Positions 1 through 9,153 of a DNA stretch of 64,000 bases are shown here, piece by piece. Each line of letters starts with the position of its first letter. Position 1 is the first letter of the stretch. The stretch comes from Brachybacterium aquaticum (GTDB taxonomy: Bacteria; Actinomycetota; Actinomycetes; Actinomycetales; Dermabacteraceae), in contig NZ_JACHLZ010000001.1 of NCBI RefSeq assembly GCF_014204755.1, positions 930,001 to 994,000 of the forward strand. Reading direction: 5' to 3'. Below the pieces are notes generated by a model. That model searched no databases and was not told where the DNA came from. It saw only the letters and a list, made by a program, of their open reading frames with translations. The position numbers and the translations under genes are program-made.

Positions 1-2100
1 GCCACCCCGCAGGCGATCCACCAGTCGCTGCTCGCCGGGCTGCTCAGCCACGTCGGCCTGCAGGACGACCGCACCCGCGAATACGCCGGCGCCCGCGGCG
101 CCCGCTTCATGCTCTGGCCCGGCTCCGCGCTCGCCAAGAAGCGCCCCGACTACGTGATGGTCGGCGAGCTCGTGGAGACCAGCCGCCTGTGGGGCCGCAC
201 CGCCGCCCGCATCGACCCGGCCTGGGCGGAGGAGACCGGCGCCCACGTCGTCAAGCGCACCTACACCGAGCCGCACTGGTCCTCCAAGCGCGCCTCCGCC
301 ATGGCCCACGAGAAGGTCACCCTGTACGGGGTGCCGATCGTCGCCGACCGCGTGGTGGGCTACGGCCGCATCGACCCCGAGGCCGCGCGGGACACCTTCA
401 TCCAGCACGCCCTCATCGAGGGGGACTGGCGCAGCCGCCACCACTTCTTCCGCGACAACCGAGCGCTGATCACCGAGCTCGAGGAGCTCGAGGCGAAGAC
501 CCGCCGCCGCGACCTGCTCATCTCCGACGAACAGCTGTTCCGCTTCTACGACGAGCGGATCCCCAAGCACGTCGTCTCCGGGCGCCACTTCGACTCCTGG
601 TGGAAGACCCAGCGCCACGAGACCCCGGACCTGCTCACCCTCACCGAGAAGGACCTCCTGGCGGCCGACGAGTCCGTCACCGAGGCGATCGGCGCCGACT
701 TCCCCGACACCTGGGTGCAGGGCGACCTCACCCTGCCGCTGAGCTACTCCTTCGGCGAGGTCGGCGCGAAAGGGGCCGACGGGGTCACCGCCACGATCCC
801 GCTGGCCGTCCTGAACCGTGTCGCGCCGCGCGGCTTCGACTGGCTCGTGCCCGGCATGCGCGAGGAGCTGGTCACCGAGCTGATCCGCTCGCTCCCGAAG
901 CCCATCCGCCGCCACCTCGTCCCCGCCCCGGAGCGGGCCAAGGCCGTCGCCGCGACCCTGCACGACGACGACCCCGACCAGGGGGAGTCCTTCCTCGAGG
1001 CGGTCGCCGACGAGCTCGTCGCCCTGCCCGGCGTGCCCCAGGACCTGCCCCTGTACGGACCCGAGTTCGACCTCGCGAAGCTCCCCGCCCACCTGCGCAT
1101 GCACTTCCGCGTCGTGGACGACAAGGGGCGCCAGGTCGGCACCGGCGATGACCTCGAGGCGCTGAAGCAGCGCCTGAAGAAGCGGGTGGACGCCTCGGTC
1201 TCCTCCCAGTCCGAGGACCTCACCCGCCGCGACCTGCCCACCTTCCCGGACGCCGGCGTGCCCGCCGTCCACGAGTCCACCGTCGGCGGGCTGAAGGTCA
1301 CCGGCTATCCCGCGCTCGTCGCGCGCCGCGAGGCCGACGGCCGCCTGCAGCAGGTGGACCTCGCGGTCCTCGCCACCGCCGATGAGCAGGCCCTCGCCCA
1401 CCGCGAGGGCGTCATCGCCATGCTCGACCGCGACCTCGGCACCGACCTCTCCGGGGTGCTGAACTCCCTGCCGAACCCCACCAAGCTCGCCGTGTCCACC
1501 TCCGAGTACGGCTCCACCGCCGCGCTGCTGGCCGACGCGTCCCGCGCCGCGACCGTGCACCTCGCCGGCACCGCGCAAATCCGCACCCGCGCCGAGTACG
1601 ACGAGCTGCTGGCCACCGCGCGCGCACGGCACGACGAGCTCGCCGCCCAGGCGGTCAAGGACGCGGCGGCCGCGCTCGCCGTCGGCACCCGCCTGCACAA
1701 GGAGCTCTCCCGCGCCACCTCCCTCGCGGTCCTCTCCCACCTCACCCAGATCCGCGAGCATGCGAGCGCCCTGCTGGCCGACGGATTCATCTCCCGCACG
1801 GGACTGGACCACCTCGCGGACCTGCGCCGCTACCTCGAGGCGGACCGGATCCGGCTGGAGAAGCTGCCGGAGAACCCGCGCCGCGACGAGCAGCTCGCCT
1901 GGCAGATCCGCGACCTCGAGCAGTTCTGGGCCGCGCAGAAGGGAAAGCTCTCCGCCCGCCGCCGCACGGAGCCGGACGTCGCCGAGATCGGCTGGCTCCT
2001 CGAGGAGCTGCGGGTGAGCCTGTTCGCCCAGACCCTCGGCACCTCCCAGACCGTCTCCGACAAGCGGATCCGCAAGGCCATCGCCGAGCTGGCCGGCTGA
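1..2100 (+). CDS. hrpA: ATP-dependent RNA helicase HrpA, C-terminal part
   Basis: The reading frame is open from base 1, so the gene starts upstream of the window and about 699 codons are seen. HrpA is a very large DEAH-box (SF2) RNA helicase. This piece lacks the RecA-like motor domains and corresponds to the OB-fold and DUF3418 C-terminal region. Recognisable family blocks are GARGARFMLWPGS near the left edge, ELVETSRLWGRTAARIDP, VKRTYTEPHWSSKRAS, MAHEKVTLYGVPIVADR and the VVSGRHFDSWWK segment. The end is a long charged alpha-helical region. The role, inferred from the family, is remodelling of RNA or stalled ribosomes in the cytoplasm. Nothing suggests disruption. The family call is secure; only the N-terminus is missing because of the window edge. 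Confidence 0.93.
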   Translation, partial: ATPQAIHQSLLAGLLSHVGLQDDRTREYAGARGARFMLWPGSALAKKRPDYVMVGELVETSRLWGRTAARIDPAWAEETGAHVVKRTYTEPHWSSKRASAMAHEKVTLYGVPIVADRVVGYGRIDPEAARDTFIQHALIEGDWRSRHHFFRDNRALITELEELEAKTRRRDLLISDEQLFRFYDERIPKHVVSGRHFDSWWKTQRHETPDLLTLTEKDLLAADESVTEAIGADFPDTWVQGDLTLPLSYSFGEVGAKGADGVTATIPLAVLNRVAPRGFDWLVPGMREELVTELIRSLPKPIRRHLVPAPERAKAVAATLHDDDPDQGESFLEAVADELVALPGVPQDLPLYGPEFDLAKLPAHLRMHFRVVDDKGRQVGTGDDLEALKQRLKKRVDASVSSQSEDLTRRDLPTFPDAGVPAVHESTVGGLKVTGYPALVARREADGRLQQVDLAVLATADEQALAHREGVIAMLDRDLGTDLSGVLNSLPNPTKLAVSTSEYGSTAALLADASRAATVHLAGTAQIRTRAEYDELLATARARHDELAAQAVKDAAAALAVGTRLHKELSRATSLAVLSHLTQIREHASALLADGFISRTGLDHLADLRRYLEADRIRLEKLPENPRRDEQLAWQIRDLEQFWAAQKGKLSARRRTEPDVAEIGWLLEELRVSLFAQTLGTSQTVSDKRIRKAIAELAG

Positions 2101-2510
2101 GCAGGGGGCGCGCGGGCTCGCACCGACGACCCGCAGGGAGACGCAGGTCACTTCCGCGCCGTGATGCACGTCCCCGATCCGGGGTGAACGGGATCCCTTG
2201 CGAAAGCTTTACCTTCCTCGTCGGCCGACGGGGCGGGCGGTGCGCCGGGCGCCGCCGACACCCGTCCAGAACTGCCCCTCACCGGGAGCGACCGCGTGCA
2301 ACCTGCGGTGATGCAGGAGCCCATGGGCAGGTCATGCGCACTTCAAGGTCGCCGTCCAGGTGATCTCCCGCCCGTCCCAGCACCCTTCACAGCCGTCCCA
2401 GGCACTCGTTACGTTGGCACGGCCCCGCTCCGGGAGCACCTCGGGCTCACCGCCCTCGACCCCTCCGGAGCCCTCCGCTGTCGCGGAGCCCCTGCACCGA
2501 AGGAACACTG
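2101..2510 (+). other. 410-bp leader/intergenic region, possible structured RNA
   Basis: No convincing gene is present between hrpA and the secreted lysozyme-like gene. GGGGTGAACGGG at 2181-2192 resembles the conserved GGGGTGAA block of ydaO-type (cyclic di-AMP) riboswitches, which in actinobacteria often precede cell-wall hydrolase genes, and the next gene is of that kind. The rest of the consensus is not clearly readable, so this is only a suggestion. A possible promoter, TTCACA, 17 bases, TTACGT, lies around 2388-2416, nearer the gene. Confidence 0.25.
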
Positions 2511-3125
2511 ATGCCCCGCACCGCGCCCGCCGCCACGACCTCCGCCCCCACCAGGCGCCACCTGCTCCTGGCCGGCGCGTTCGGCGTCGCCTCCCTCGCG
2601 GCGCTGGGCACCCTCGCCCCGGCCCGTGCCGACGACGCCGTGTGGACCGAGGAGTTCCTGACCCGCGCCGAGACCCGCGAGGGCTTCCTCGTGGACGCCA
2701 TGGACGAGTGGCAGGTCGAGAACGCGAAGTTCATCATCGCCGTGATCAAGGGCCACGGGCTCGACGAGCAGGCCGCGACCATCACCCTCGCCACCGCGAT
2801 CGTGGAGTCCTGGCTGCGCAACTACGAGCCCGCCGTCGACCTCGACTCCGGCGGCCTCTTCCAGCAGCGCCCCTCCATGGGCTGGGGCACCTACGACGAG
2901 GTCCGCCACAAGAAGCGCGCCGTCGACGCCTTCCTCGGCCTCGGCGACCACTCCCAGGCCCCCGGCCTCACCCAGCTGTCCCCCGACTACCACCAGTGGG
3001 GCCCGGGCGCGGCGGCGCAGGCCGTGCAGATCTCCGCCCACCCCGAGCGCTACGCCGAGCAGATGCCCGCCGCGAAGACCCTCTGGGACCGCTACGCCGC
3101 GGACGTCGCGCCCTACACCGACTGA
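2511..3125 (+). CDS. Tat-exported lysozyme-like protein
   Basis: This is a 204-residue protein with a twin-arginine signal: TRRHLLLAGAFG near residue 14, a hydrophobic stretch and an Ala-Arg-Ala processing region around residue 40. The mature part carries the pattern seen in actinobacterial lysozyme-like/transglycosylase-like domains: ATAIVESWLRN (Glu as the likely catalytic acid, about residue 101), then SGGLFQQRPSMGWGT, and a C-terminal AVQISAHPERYAE segment. In known relatives this fold acts on peptidoglycan outside the cell and is often joined to NlpC/P60 domains; here it stands alone. The start is the ATG at 2511, preceded by GAAGGAA. The long leader may regulate it. Substrate and true activity are inferred. 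Confidence 0.7.
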   Translation: MPRTAPAATTSAPTRRHLLLAGAFGVASLAALGTLAPARADDAVWTEEFLTRAETREGFLVDAMDEWQVENAKFIIAVIKGHGLDEQAATITLATAIVESWLRNYEPAVDLDSGGLFQQRPSMGWGTYDEVRHKKRAVDAFLGLGDHSQAPGLTQLSPDYHQWGPGAAAQAVQISAHPERYAEQMPAAKTLWDRYAADVAPYTD

Positions 3126-3240
3126 GCCCTGCCTCGACGGGGCACCGGGTCCGACCGGTTCGCAGGGCGCCCGAACGGACCGCGCATCGCGCCGTCCCGA
3201 CATGCGGGTCAGGAGGCAGATCGGGCCCCCGCGCTCACGT

Positions 3241-3246
3241 TAGGCT
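3241..3246 (+). promoter_or_regulatory. -10 element TAGGCT, leaderless promoter of the malic enzyme gene
   Basis: TAGGCT fits the actinobacterial -10 pattern TANNNT and ends exactly seven bases before the ATG at 3254. Transcription would then begin at the start codon. The same arrangement recurs before other genes in this window. Confidence 0.5.
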
Positions 3247-3253
3247 GTGCTCC

Positions 3254-4711
3254 ATGTCACCGATGCCTTCCGTCAGCTACTCCATCACGATCCGGCTCGA
3301 GTTCGCGGCCCGCTCAGCAGCCGTCAGCGACATCACCGGGCGGATCGAACAGCACGGCGCGACGGTCACGGCGCTGGACGTCGCCGCCTCGGGTCCCGAG
3401 CGGATGCGCGCCGACATCACGGTGCTCACCGGCGGGCACGACCATGCGATGGAGGTCGTCGACTCGCTGAAGGAGCTCGAGGGCGTCGAGCTGGGCAAGG
3501 TCTCGGACCGCACCTTCCTCGCCCACCTCGGCGGGAAGCTCACCGTGGAGTCGAAGGTGCCGATCCGTCACCGCGACGACCTCTCGATGGTCTACACCCC
3601 GGGCGTGGCCCGCGTGGTCAAGGCGATCGCCGAGAACCCGGAGGACGCGCGCCGCCTCACCATCAAGCGCAACACCGTCGCGGTCGTCTCCGACGGCTCC
3701 GCGATCCTTGGCCTGGGCGACCTCGGCCCGCTCGCCGCGATGCCGGTGATGGAGGGCAAGGCGGCGCTGTTCAAGCGCTTCGCCAACATCGACGCGTTCC
3801 CGATCTGCCTGGACGCCCACTCCGTCGAGGACATCGTCGCCCACGTCAAGGCGATCGCCCCGGTCTTCGCCGGCATCAACCTCGAGGACATCTCCGCCCC
3901 GCGCTGCTTCGAGATCGAGGACCGGCTGCGCGCCGAGCTGGACATCCCCGTCTTCCACGACGACCAGCACGGCACCGCCATCGTGGTCGTCGCGGCGCTC
4001 CGCAACGCCCTGCGCGTGGTGGAGAAGGACATCGAGACCGCGCGCATCGTGCTCTCCGGCGCGGGAGCGGCCGGCACCGCGATCCTGCGCCTGCTGCGCG
4101 CCGCCGGGGCCCGCGACATCGTCGTCACCGACATCCACGGCATCGTCCACGAGTACCGCGAGCAGCTCGAGGGCCGCCTGCCCTGGATCGCCGAGGTCAC
4201 CAACCCCCGCGAGCTCACCGGCACCCTGCACGACGCGATCGAGGGGGCGGACGTGTTCATCGGCGTCAGCGCCGGGAACATCCTCTCCGCCGAGGACGTC
4301 GCCACCATGGCCGACCGCTCGATCGTGTTCGCGATGGCGAACCCGACGCCAGAGATCGACCCGTCCGAGGCCGCGAAGCATGCCGAGGTCGTCGCCACCG
4401 GACGCAGCGACTTCGCCAACCAGATCAACAACGTCCTCGCCTTCCCCGGCGTGTTCCGCGGCCTGCTGGACGCCCACGCCACCCGCGTCAGCGACCGGAT
4501 GCTGCTGGCCGCGGCGAAGGCCCTGGCCGACGTCGTCTCCGCCGAGGAGCTCAACCCCACCTACATCGTCCCCAGCGTCTTCCACGAGGGCGTGACAAAG
4601 GCGGTCGCGAGCGCGGTCGAGCAGGTCGCCCGCGAGGAGGCCGGCACCGTCGACTCCATCACCGGCGCGATGTCCGCGGTGTACGCCGACGAGATCACCC
4701 TCGAGGGCTGA
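3254..4711 (+). CDS. NAD-dependent malic enzyme with N-terminal ACT domain
   Basis: A 485-residue malic enzyme. Residues 1-80 form an ACT-type regulatory domain (SYSITIRLEF start, GHDHAMEVVDSL). The catalytic part follows: YTPGVARVV (Tyr of the active site), VVSDGSAILGLGDLGPLAAMP, the metal-binding FHDDQHGTA, and the NAD-binding ULSGAGAAG-type glycine motif (LSGAGAAGTA). It oxidatively decarboxylates malate to pyruvate in the cytoplasm, linking the TCA cycle to pyruvate; cofactor preference (NAD rather than NADP) is inferred. The frame stays open far upstream, but the ATG at 3254 sits seven bases after a TAGGCT -10 element and begins the ACT domain, so I chose it. A second ATG at 3263 is possible. 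Confidence 0.93.
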   Translation: MSPMPSVSYSITIRLEFAARSAAVSDITGRIEQHGATVTALDVAASGPERMRADITVLTGGHDHAMEVVDSLKELEGVELGKVSDRTFLAHLGGKLTVESKVPIRHRDDLSMVYTPGVARVVKAIAENPEDARRLTIKRNTVAVVSDGSAILGLGDLGPLAAMPVMEGKAALFKRFANIDAFPICLDAHSVEDIVAHVKAIAPVFAGINLEDISAPRCFEIEDRLRAELDIPVFHDDQHGTAIVVVAALRNALRVVEKDIETARIVLSGAGAAGTAILRLLRAAGARDIVVTDIHGIVHEYREQLEGRLPWIAEVTNPRELTGTLHDAIEGADVFIGVSAGNILSAEDVATMADRSIVFAMANPTPEIDPSEAAKHAEVVATGRSDFANQINNVLAFPGVFRGLLDAHATRVSDRMLLAAAKALADVVSAEELNPTYIVPSVFHEGVTKAVASAVEQVAREEAGTVDSITGAMSAVYADEITLEG

Positions 4712-4761
4712 GGGCCGGGGAGGCTCAGGCCGACGGGGCCGCCTCGCGTCGGCTCGGCTGC

Positions 4762-5226
4762 TCAGCGGCTGTGCGCCTCGACGGGCGGGGCCTCCGGCTC
4801 CACCTCGTGCACGGCGGCGGTGCGGCGCAGCTGCCGCTCGGCGACCCACAGGGCGACGCCGAGGGCGATGCCCACGGCGTCGAAGAGCACGTCGACCGGA
4901 TCGCCAATGCGCCCGGCCAGGGCGACGTGCTGGATCACCTCGATGGCCACGGCGTGCACGAGAGCGACGACCACCACCCAGCCCATCGGGAAGCGTCGCC
5001 GCGGTGCCAGCACGCGACCGGCCGCGAAGACCGTCAGCGCGAAGACCAGCAGGTGCACGGCCTTGTCCAGCCCCGGCACACCCGCGCCCGCACCGTCCAG
5101 CGGGACGTAGAAGCCGATGTTGAGCAGGAGCGCGAGGCCCAGCAGTCCGGCCCGCCACGGCAGGGTGCCGCCCGCCCGCTCGATCTCGAGGGGCACGCGG
5201 CGGAAGAACTCGGCGACGGCGTCCAT
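4762..5226 (-). CDS. VanZ-like membrane protein
   Basis: A 154-residue protein with about four hydrophobic segments (near residues 26-42, 56-70, 81-97 and 110-128), the LDKAVHLLVFALTVF block and a later IEVIQHVALAGRIGDPVDVLFDAVG block. The spacing of Lys-His in the first and Gln-His/Asp-Asn-like residues in the second is characteristic of VanZ-like proteins. The family's role is unclear outside teicoplanin resistance, so no function is assigned beyond inner-membrane protein. It lies convergent with the malic enzyme gene and divergent from the DUF3039 gene. Confidence 0.8.
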   Translation of the reverse strand: MDAVAEFFRRVPLEIERAGGTLPWRAGLLGLALLLNIGFYVPLDGAGAGVPGLDKAVHLLVFALTVFAAGRVLAPRRRFPMGWVVVVALVHAVAIEVIQHVALAGRIGDPVDVLFDAVGIALGVALWVAERQLRRTAAVHEVEPEAPPVEAHSR

Positions 5227-5333
5227 GGCGGCATTGTCCCAGCCGGGCCCGCTGTCGCCCGGGAGGCGGGGCCGCTAGGCTCGGACGAGCACACAGGGCT
5301 GTGCGAGCACGCAAGCGATCGAGGGAGAGTGCC

Positions 5334-5699
5334 ATGTCCTCCACGTCCGACCCGTCCCGGATGGACCCCTACAGCGACGATCCCGGCGCCGCCCCCACCG
5401 CGGTGCTGGACCGTCAGGTCCAGGAGCAGGAGCAGACCACCGACGACGGCGACCACGACCGGTTCGCCCACTACGTGCGCAAGGACAGGATCACCCAGGC
5501 CGCCCTCGGCGGCACCCCGGTGATCGCGCTGTGCGGCAAGGTGTGGGTGCCCGGCCGCGACCCCGACAAGTACCCGGTGTGCCCGGAGTGCAAGGAGATC
5601 TACGACGGGATGCGCGAGCCGAACGACGGCGGTGACGGCAAGGGCGGCTCCGGCGGGGGCCGCGGAGGCTTCCGCGGCTTCTTCGGCGGCCGCCGCTGA
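5334..5699 (+). CDS. DUF3039 domain protein
   Basis: A 121-residue protein conserved in actinobacteria. The N-terminus is acidic; the core has FAHYVRKDRITQAALGGTPVIALCGKVWVP, written here only as landmarks FAHYVRK, ALCGKVWVP and YPVCPECKEIYD. The Cys residues of ALCG and CPEC suggest a zinc ribbon. The C-terminus is a glycine-rich tail ending in GGRR. The start at 5334 follows a GAGGGAGAG Shine-Dalgarno sequence, and a TAGGCT -10 box lies at 5275-5280. Function is unknown. It is immediately upstream of a helicase gene, a pairing that may be functional but is only inferred. Confidence 0.85.
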   Translation: MSSTSDPSRMDPYSDDPGAAPTAVLDRQVQEQEQTTDDGDHDRFAHYVRKDRITQAALGGTPVIALCGKVWVPGRDPDKYPVCPECKEIYDGMREPNDGGDGKGGSGGGRGGFRGFFGGRR

Positions 5700-5847
5700 G
5701 GCAGCAGGGCCGTCGCTGAGGCAGGTCGCGAGCCGGGCCCCGAGCCCCGGTCGACCAGGAGTCCCCGTCGCGATCCCGCGGCGGGGACTTCCTCACATCG
5801 GGCGCTCGGGCGGGTCGTCACCCCGCGGCGGTACGGTGGTCCACGCC

Positions 5848-7656
5848 GTGAACACCACACCCTCGCTCTTCTCCCAGAACGACCCGCGCCAGCCCTCCGA
5901 GGCGGCGGCGAGGTCGCTCCCCGTCGCCTACCCCGAGCGCGCCGCCTGGGGCACCGTCCCCAAGCTCCGCGCCTGGCAGGCGGAGGCGCTCGAGCAGTAC
6001 CGCAGTCGCGCCCCGAAGGACTTCCTGGCCGTCGCGACCCCCGGCGCCGGCAAGACCACCTTCGCGCTCCAGATCGCGGCCGGGCTGCTCTCCGAGGGCA
6101 CCGTGCGCCGCGTGACCGTGGTCGCCCCGACCGAGCACCTGAAGACCCAGTGGGCCGACGCCGCGGCGCGCGTGGGCATCTCCCTGGACCCCAACTTCTC
6201 CAACTCCCAGGGCACCCACGGCTCCCACTACCAGGGCGTGGCGCTCACCTACGCCCAGATCGGCATGCACCCGGCCCTGCACCGCGCCCGCACCGAGGCG
6301 GACCGCACCCTGGTGATCCTCGACGAGATCCACCACGCCGGCGACTCCCGCACCTGGGGCGACGGCGTGCGCGAGGCCTTCGACCCGGCCACGCGGCGCC
6401 TGGCCCTGACCGGCACCCCGTTCCGCTCTGACGACTCCCAGATCCCCTTCGTCACCTACGAGGAGGACGGCGAGGGCTTCCTGCGCTCCAAGGCGGACTA
6501 CACCTACGGCTACGGCGAGGCGCTGCGCGACCACGTGGTGCGCCCCGTGCTGTTCATGACCTACTCGGGGCGCATGCACTGGCGTACCAAGACCGGCGAC
6601 GAGGTCTCCGCCCAGCTCGGCGCGCTGGAGACCAAGGACATCACCCAGCAGGCCTGGCGCACCGCGCTGGACCCCAAGGGGGAGTGGATCCAATCGGTGC
6701 TCTCCGCCGCGGACCGGCGCCTGACCGAGGTGCGCCGCCACGTGCCCGACGCCGGCGGTCTCGTCATCGCCACCGACCAGAAGGCCGCCCGCGCCTACGC
6801 GGCGACGCTGAAGGACCTGTGCGGCCAGGAGCCCACGGTCGTCCTCTCCGACGACGCCGGCGCGAACAAGCGCATCGAGGAGTTCTCCGCCTCCGACGAC
6901 CGCTGGATGGTCGCGGTGCGCATGGTGTCCGAGGGCGTGGACGTGCCCCGCCTGGCCGTCGGCGTCTACGCCACCTCGACCTCGACGCCGATGTTCTTCG
7001 CGCAGGCCGTCGGCCGCTTCGTCCGCTCCCGCACCCGCGGCGAGACCGCGAGCGTCTTCCTGCCCACCGTCCCGATCCTCATGGCCCACGCCGCCGCGCT
7101 CGAGGCCGAGCGGGACCACGTCCTGGACCGTCGCCCCAAGGGCGGGGACGAGGAGACGGGCCTGGACGAGGGTCTCGTCGAGCAGGCCAACCGCACCGAG
7201 CGCGCCTCCGACCAGCTGGAGATGAGCTTCGAGGCGCTGGAGTCCGAAGCATCGTTCGACCGGGTCCTCTTCGACGGCGGCGAGTACGGCGCGGGCGGCA
7301 TGGTCGGCTCGGAGGACGAGCAGGAGTTCCTCGGCATCCCGGGCCTGCTCGATGCGGACCAGATGCGCGTCGTGCTCCAGCAGCAGCAGGCGCAGCAGCA
7401 GGCCCGACGCCAGAAGAACGGCACGGCCGACCGCCCGCAGACCCCGGGCGTGGTCGACCACCGCCGCCTCATGGACCTGCGCAAGGAGCTCAGCTCCTTG
7501 GTCTCCGCCTGGGCGAAGAAGTCCGGGACCCCGCACGGCGCCGTCCACAACACCCTGCGCTCCCGCTCCGGCGGACCCGCGGTCGCGCAGGCCAGCGCCG
7601 AGCAGATCGAAGAGCGGATCTCGATCGTGCGCGGCTGGTTCGTCGGCCGCCGCTGA
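5848..7656 (+). CDS. DEAD/DEAH-box SF2 helicase
   Basis: About 602 residues. Motif I is ATPGAGKTTF, motif II DEIHHAGD, motif III ALTGTPFRS, and the second RecA domain shows VSEGVDVPRLAVGVYATS (motif V region) and AQAVGRFVRSR (motif VI). A basic linker and a C-terminal helical region follow, with a glutamine-rich stretch near residue 515. It belongs to the ATP-dependent DNA/RNA helicase group related to type III restriction and RadD-like enzymes; the substrate is unknown. The frame is open upstream to 5632. I prefer the GTG at 5848 (or GTG 5836) because the upstream codons overlap the end of the previous gene and are low-complexity. The gene downstream is convergent. Confidence 0.88.
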   Translation: MNTTPSLFSQNDPRQPSEAAARSLPVAYPERAAWGTVPKLRAWQAEALEQYRSRAPKDFLAVATPGAGKTTFALQIAAGLLSEGTVRRVTVVAPTEHLKTQWADAAARVGISLDPNFSNSQGTHGSHYQGVALTYAQIGMHPALHRARTEADRTLVILDEIHHAGDSRTWGDGVREAFDPATRRLALTGTPFRSDDSQIPFVTYEEDGEGFLRSKADYTYGYGEALRDHVVRPVLFMTYSGRMHWRTKTGDEVSAQLGALETKDITQQAWRTALDPKGEWIQSVLSAADRRLTEVRRHVPDAGGLVIATDQKAARAYAATLKDLCGQEPTVVLSDDAGANKRIEEFSASDDRWMVAVRMVSEGVDVPRLAVGVYATSTSTPMFFAQAVGRFVRSRTRGETASVFLPTVPILMAHAAALEAERDHVLDRRPKGGDEETGLDEGLVEQANRTERASDQLEMSFEALESEASFDRVLFDGGEYGAGGMVGSEDEQEFLGIPGLLDADQMRVVLQQQQAQQQARRQKNGTADRPQTPGVVDHRRLMDLRKELSSLVSAWAKKSGTPHGAVHNTLRSRSGGPAVAQASAEQIEERISIVRGWFVGRR

Positions 7657-7665
7657 CGGCCGCTC

Positions 7666-9054
7666 TCAGCCCAGGATCCGGGCGGCTTCCGGGCCGTCGG
7701 TCACCGTGGGGATCGCGGCGGGGCCGTCCGGGCCCTCGTCGGCCGAGATCCCGAGCTCCGCGAGGGAGGCCGCATGGCGCTCCCGCCCGGCGAGCAGCCG
7801 CTCGGGCGCGCGCAGGTCGTCCACCGGCTCGCCGCCGAGGAGCAGCGGGACCTGCAGCGGCCGCAGCGAGGTCTGCGCCCAGTCGGGGCTCGAGGTGCCG
7901 GACATGAGCGAGGCGGTCAGCTCCTGCTCGAACTCGGCGACCTCCGCCTCCCCGGGCAGCACCAGCTCGGCCCGGGCCTTCCCGCCCACGAGCAGGCGAT
8001 AGGCGGCCTTGCCGGCCCCGAGGGTGGCCTTGTTCTCGGACTGCTTGCCGACGGGGTGCATCTGCCCGTCGGACCCCTCCCGCTCCACGAGCTTGTAGAC
8101 GAAGCCGGGCGCGGGGTGCCCGCCGCCGGTGACCAGGCGCGTGCCGATGCCGTAGCCGTCCAGCGGTGCGTCGGCCAGCTCCTCGACCCGGTACTCGTCC
8201 AGGTCGCCGGTGGCGGTGATGCGGGTGGAGGTCGCGCCGAGGGAGTCCAGCAGTTCCCGCAGGTCGCCGGCCTGCGCCTCGAGGTCCCCGGAGTCCAGGC
8301 GCACCGCGCCGAGCTCGGGACCGGCGATCTCGACGGCCGTGCGCACTGCGGTCTCCACGTCGTAGGTGTCCACCAGCACCGTGGTGCCCTTGCCCTGGGA
8401 GGTCAGCTGCGCGCGGAAGGCGTCCTCCTCGGTGTCGAACAGGAGGGTGAAGGCATGCGCGGAGGTGCCCGCGACGGGGATGCGGTAGTGCGCGCCGGCG
8501 GCGAGGTTCGAGGTCGAGGCGAAGCCGACGAGGTAGGCGGCGCGGGCCGCGGCGATGGCGGCGTCCTCGTGGACGCGCCGGCCGCCCATCTCGATGCAGG
8601 GCCGGCCGCGGGCGGCGGTGGTCATGCGCGAGCCGACGGAGGCGACGCCCGAGTCGTGGTTCAGGATCGACAGCACCACCGTCTCCAGCAGCACCGCGTT
8701 CTCGAAGGTCCCCTCGATGCGCAGCACCGGCGAGGTGGGGAAGAACAGCTCGCCCTCGGCGTAGCCGTGCACATCGCCCTCGAAGCGGTACTCCCGCAGG
8801 TGCTCGAGGGTCTCCTCCTTGAGCGCCCCGGTGCCGCGCAGGTAGCGCAGGTCCGCGTCGTCGAAGCGGAAGTCGGCGATCGCGTCCAGCACGCGGCCGG
8901 TCCCGGCGAGCACGCCGTAGCGGCGCCCCTCGGGGAGGGAGCGCGTGAACACCTCGAAGACGCAGCGGCGCGAGGCGGTGCCGGCCTCGCGGGCCGCCTC
9001 CACCATCGTCAGCTCGTAGAGGTCGGTGAGCAGGGAAGAAGTCACGGTGTCCAC
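7666..9054 (-). CDS. pncB: nicotinate phosphoribosyltransferase
   Basis: A 462-residue enzyme of the Preiss-Handler NAD salvage route, converting nicotinate, PRPP and ATP to nicotinate mononucleotide. Landmarks are LLTDLYELTMVEAA at the N-terminus, VFTRSLPEGRRYGVLAG, LNHDSGVASVGSRMTTAA, VAGTSAHAFTLLF, AVRLDSGDLEAQAGDLR and GIGTRLVTGG, all typical of actinobacterial PncB. Length matches the family. It is divergent from clpS, the same arrangement as pncB1-clpS in Mycobacterium tuberculosis. Confidence 0.95.
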   Translation of the reverse strand: MDTVTSSLLTDLYELTMVEAAREAGTASRRCVFEVFTRSLPEGRRYGVLAGTGRVLDAIADFRFDDADLRYLRGTGALKEETLEHLREYRFEGDVHGYAEGELFFPTSPVLRIEGTFENAVLLETVVLSILNHDSGVASVGSRMTTAARGRPCIEMGGRRVHEDAAIAAARAAYLVGFASTSNLAAGAHYRIPVAGTSAHAFTLLFDTEEDAFRAQLTSQGKGTTVLVDTYDVETAVRTAVEIAGPELGAVRLDSGDLEAQAGDLRELLDSLGATSTRITATGDLDEYRVEELADAPLDGYGIGTRLVTGGGHPAPGFVYKLVEREGSDGQMHPVGKQSENKATLGAGKAAYRLLVGGKARAELVLPGEAEVAEFEQELTASLMSGTSSPDWAQTSLRPLQVPLLLGGEPVDDLRAPERLLAGRERHAASLAELGISADEGPDGPAAIPTVTDGPEAARILG

Positions 9055-9153
9055 CGTAGTGCGTGGCGGGCGAGCAGGGGAGTCGGCGCGCCCCGTAGAC
9101 TCGACGCGCCGTGCTCCGCTCCTCGGACGCGGCGGGAGTCAGGAGGACAGTGC

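Noticed and set aside
3314-5344. 676-residue minus-strand ORF over the malic enzyme gene
   Set aside because: Antisense shadow of a well-supported gene with no recognisable domain.
5818-7548. 576-residue minus-strand ORF over the helicase gene
   Set aside because: Low-complexity antisense translation; the helicase on the plus strand carries all SF2 motifs.
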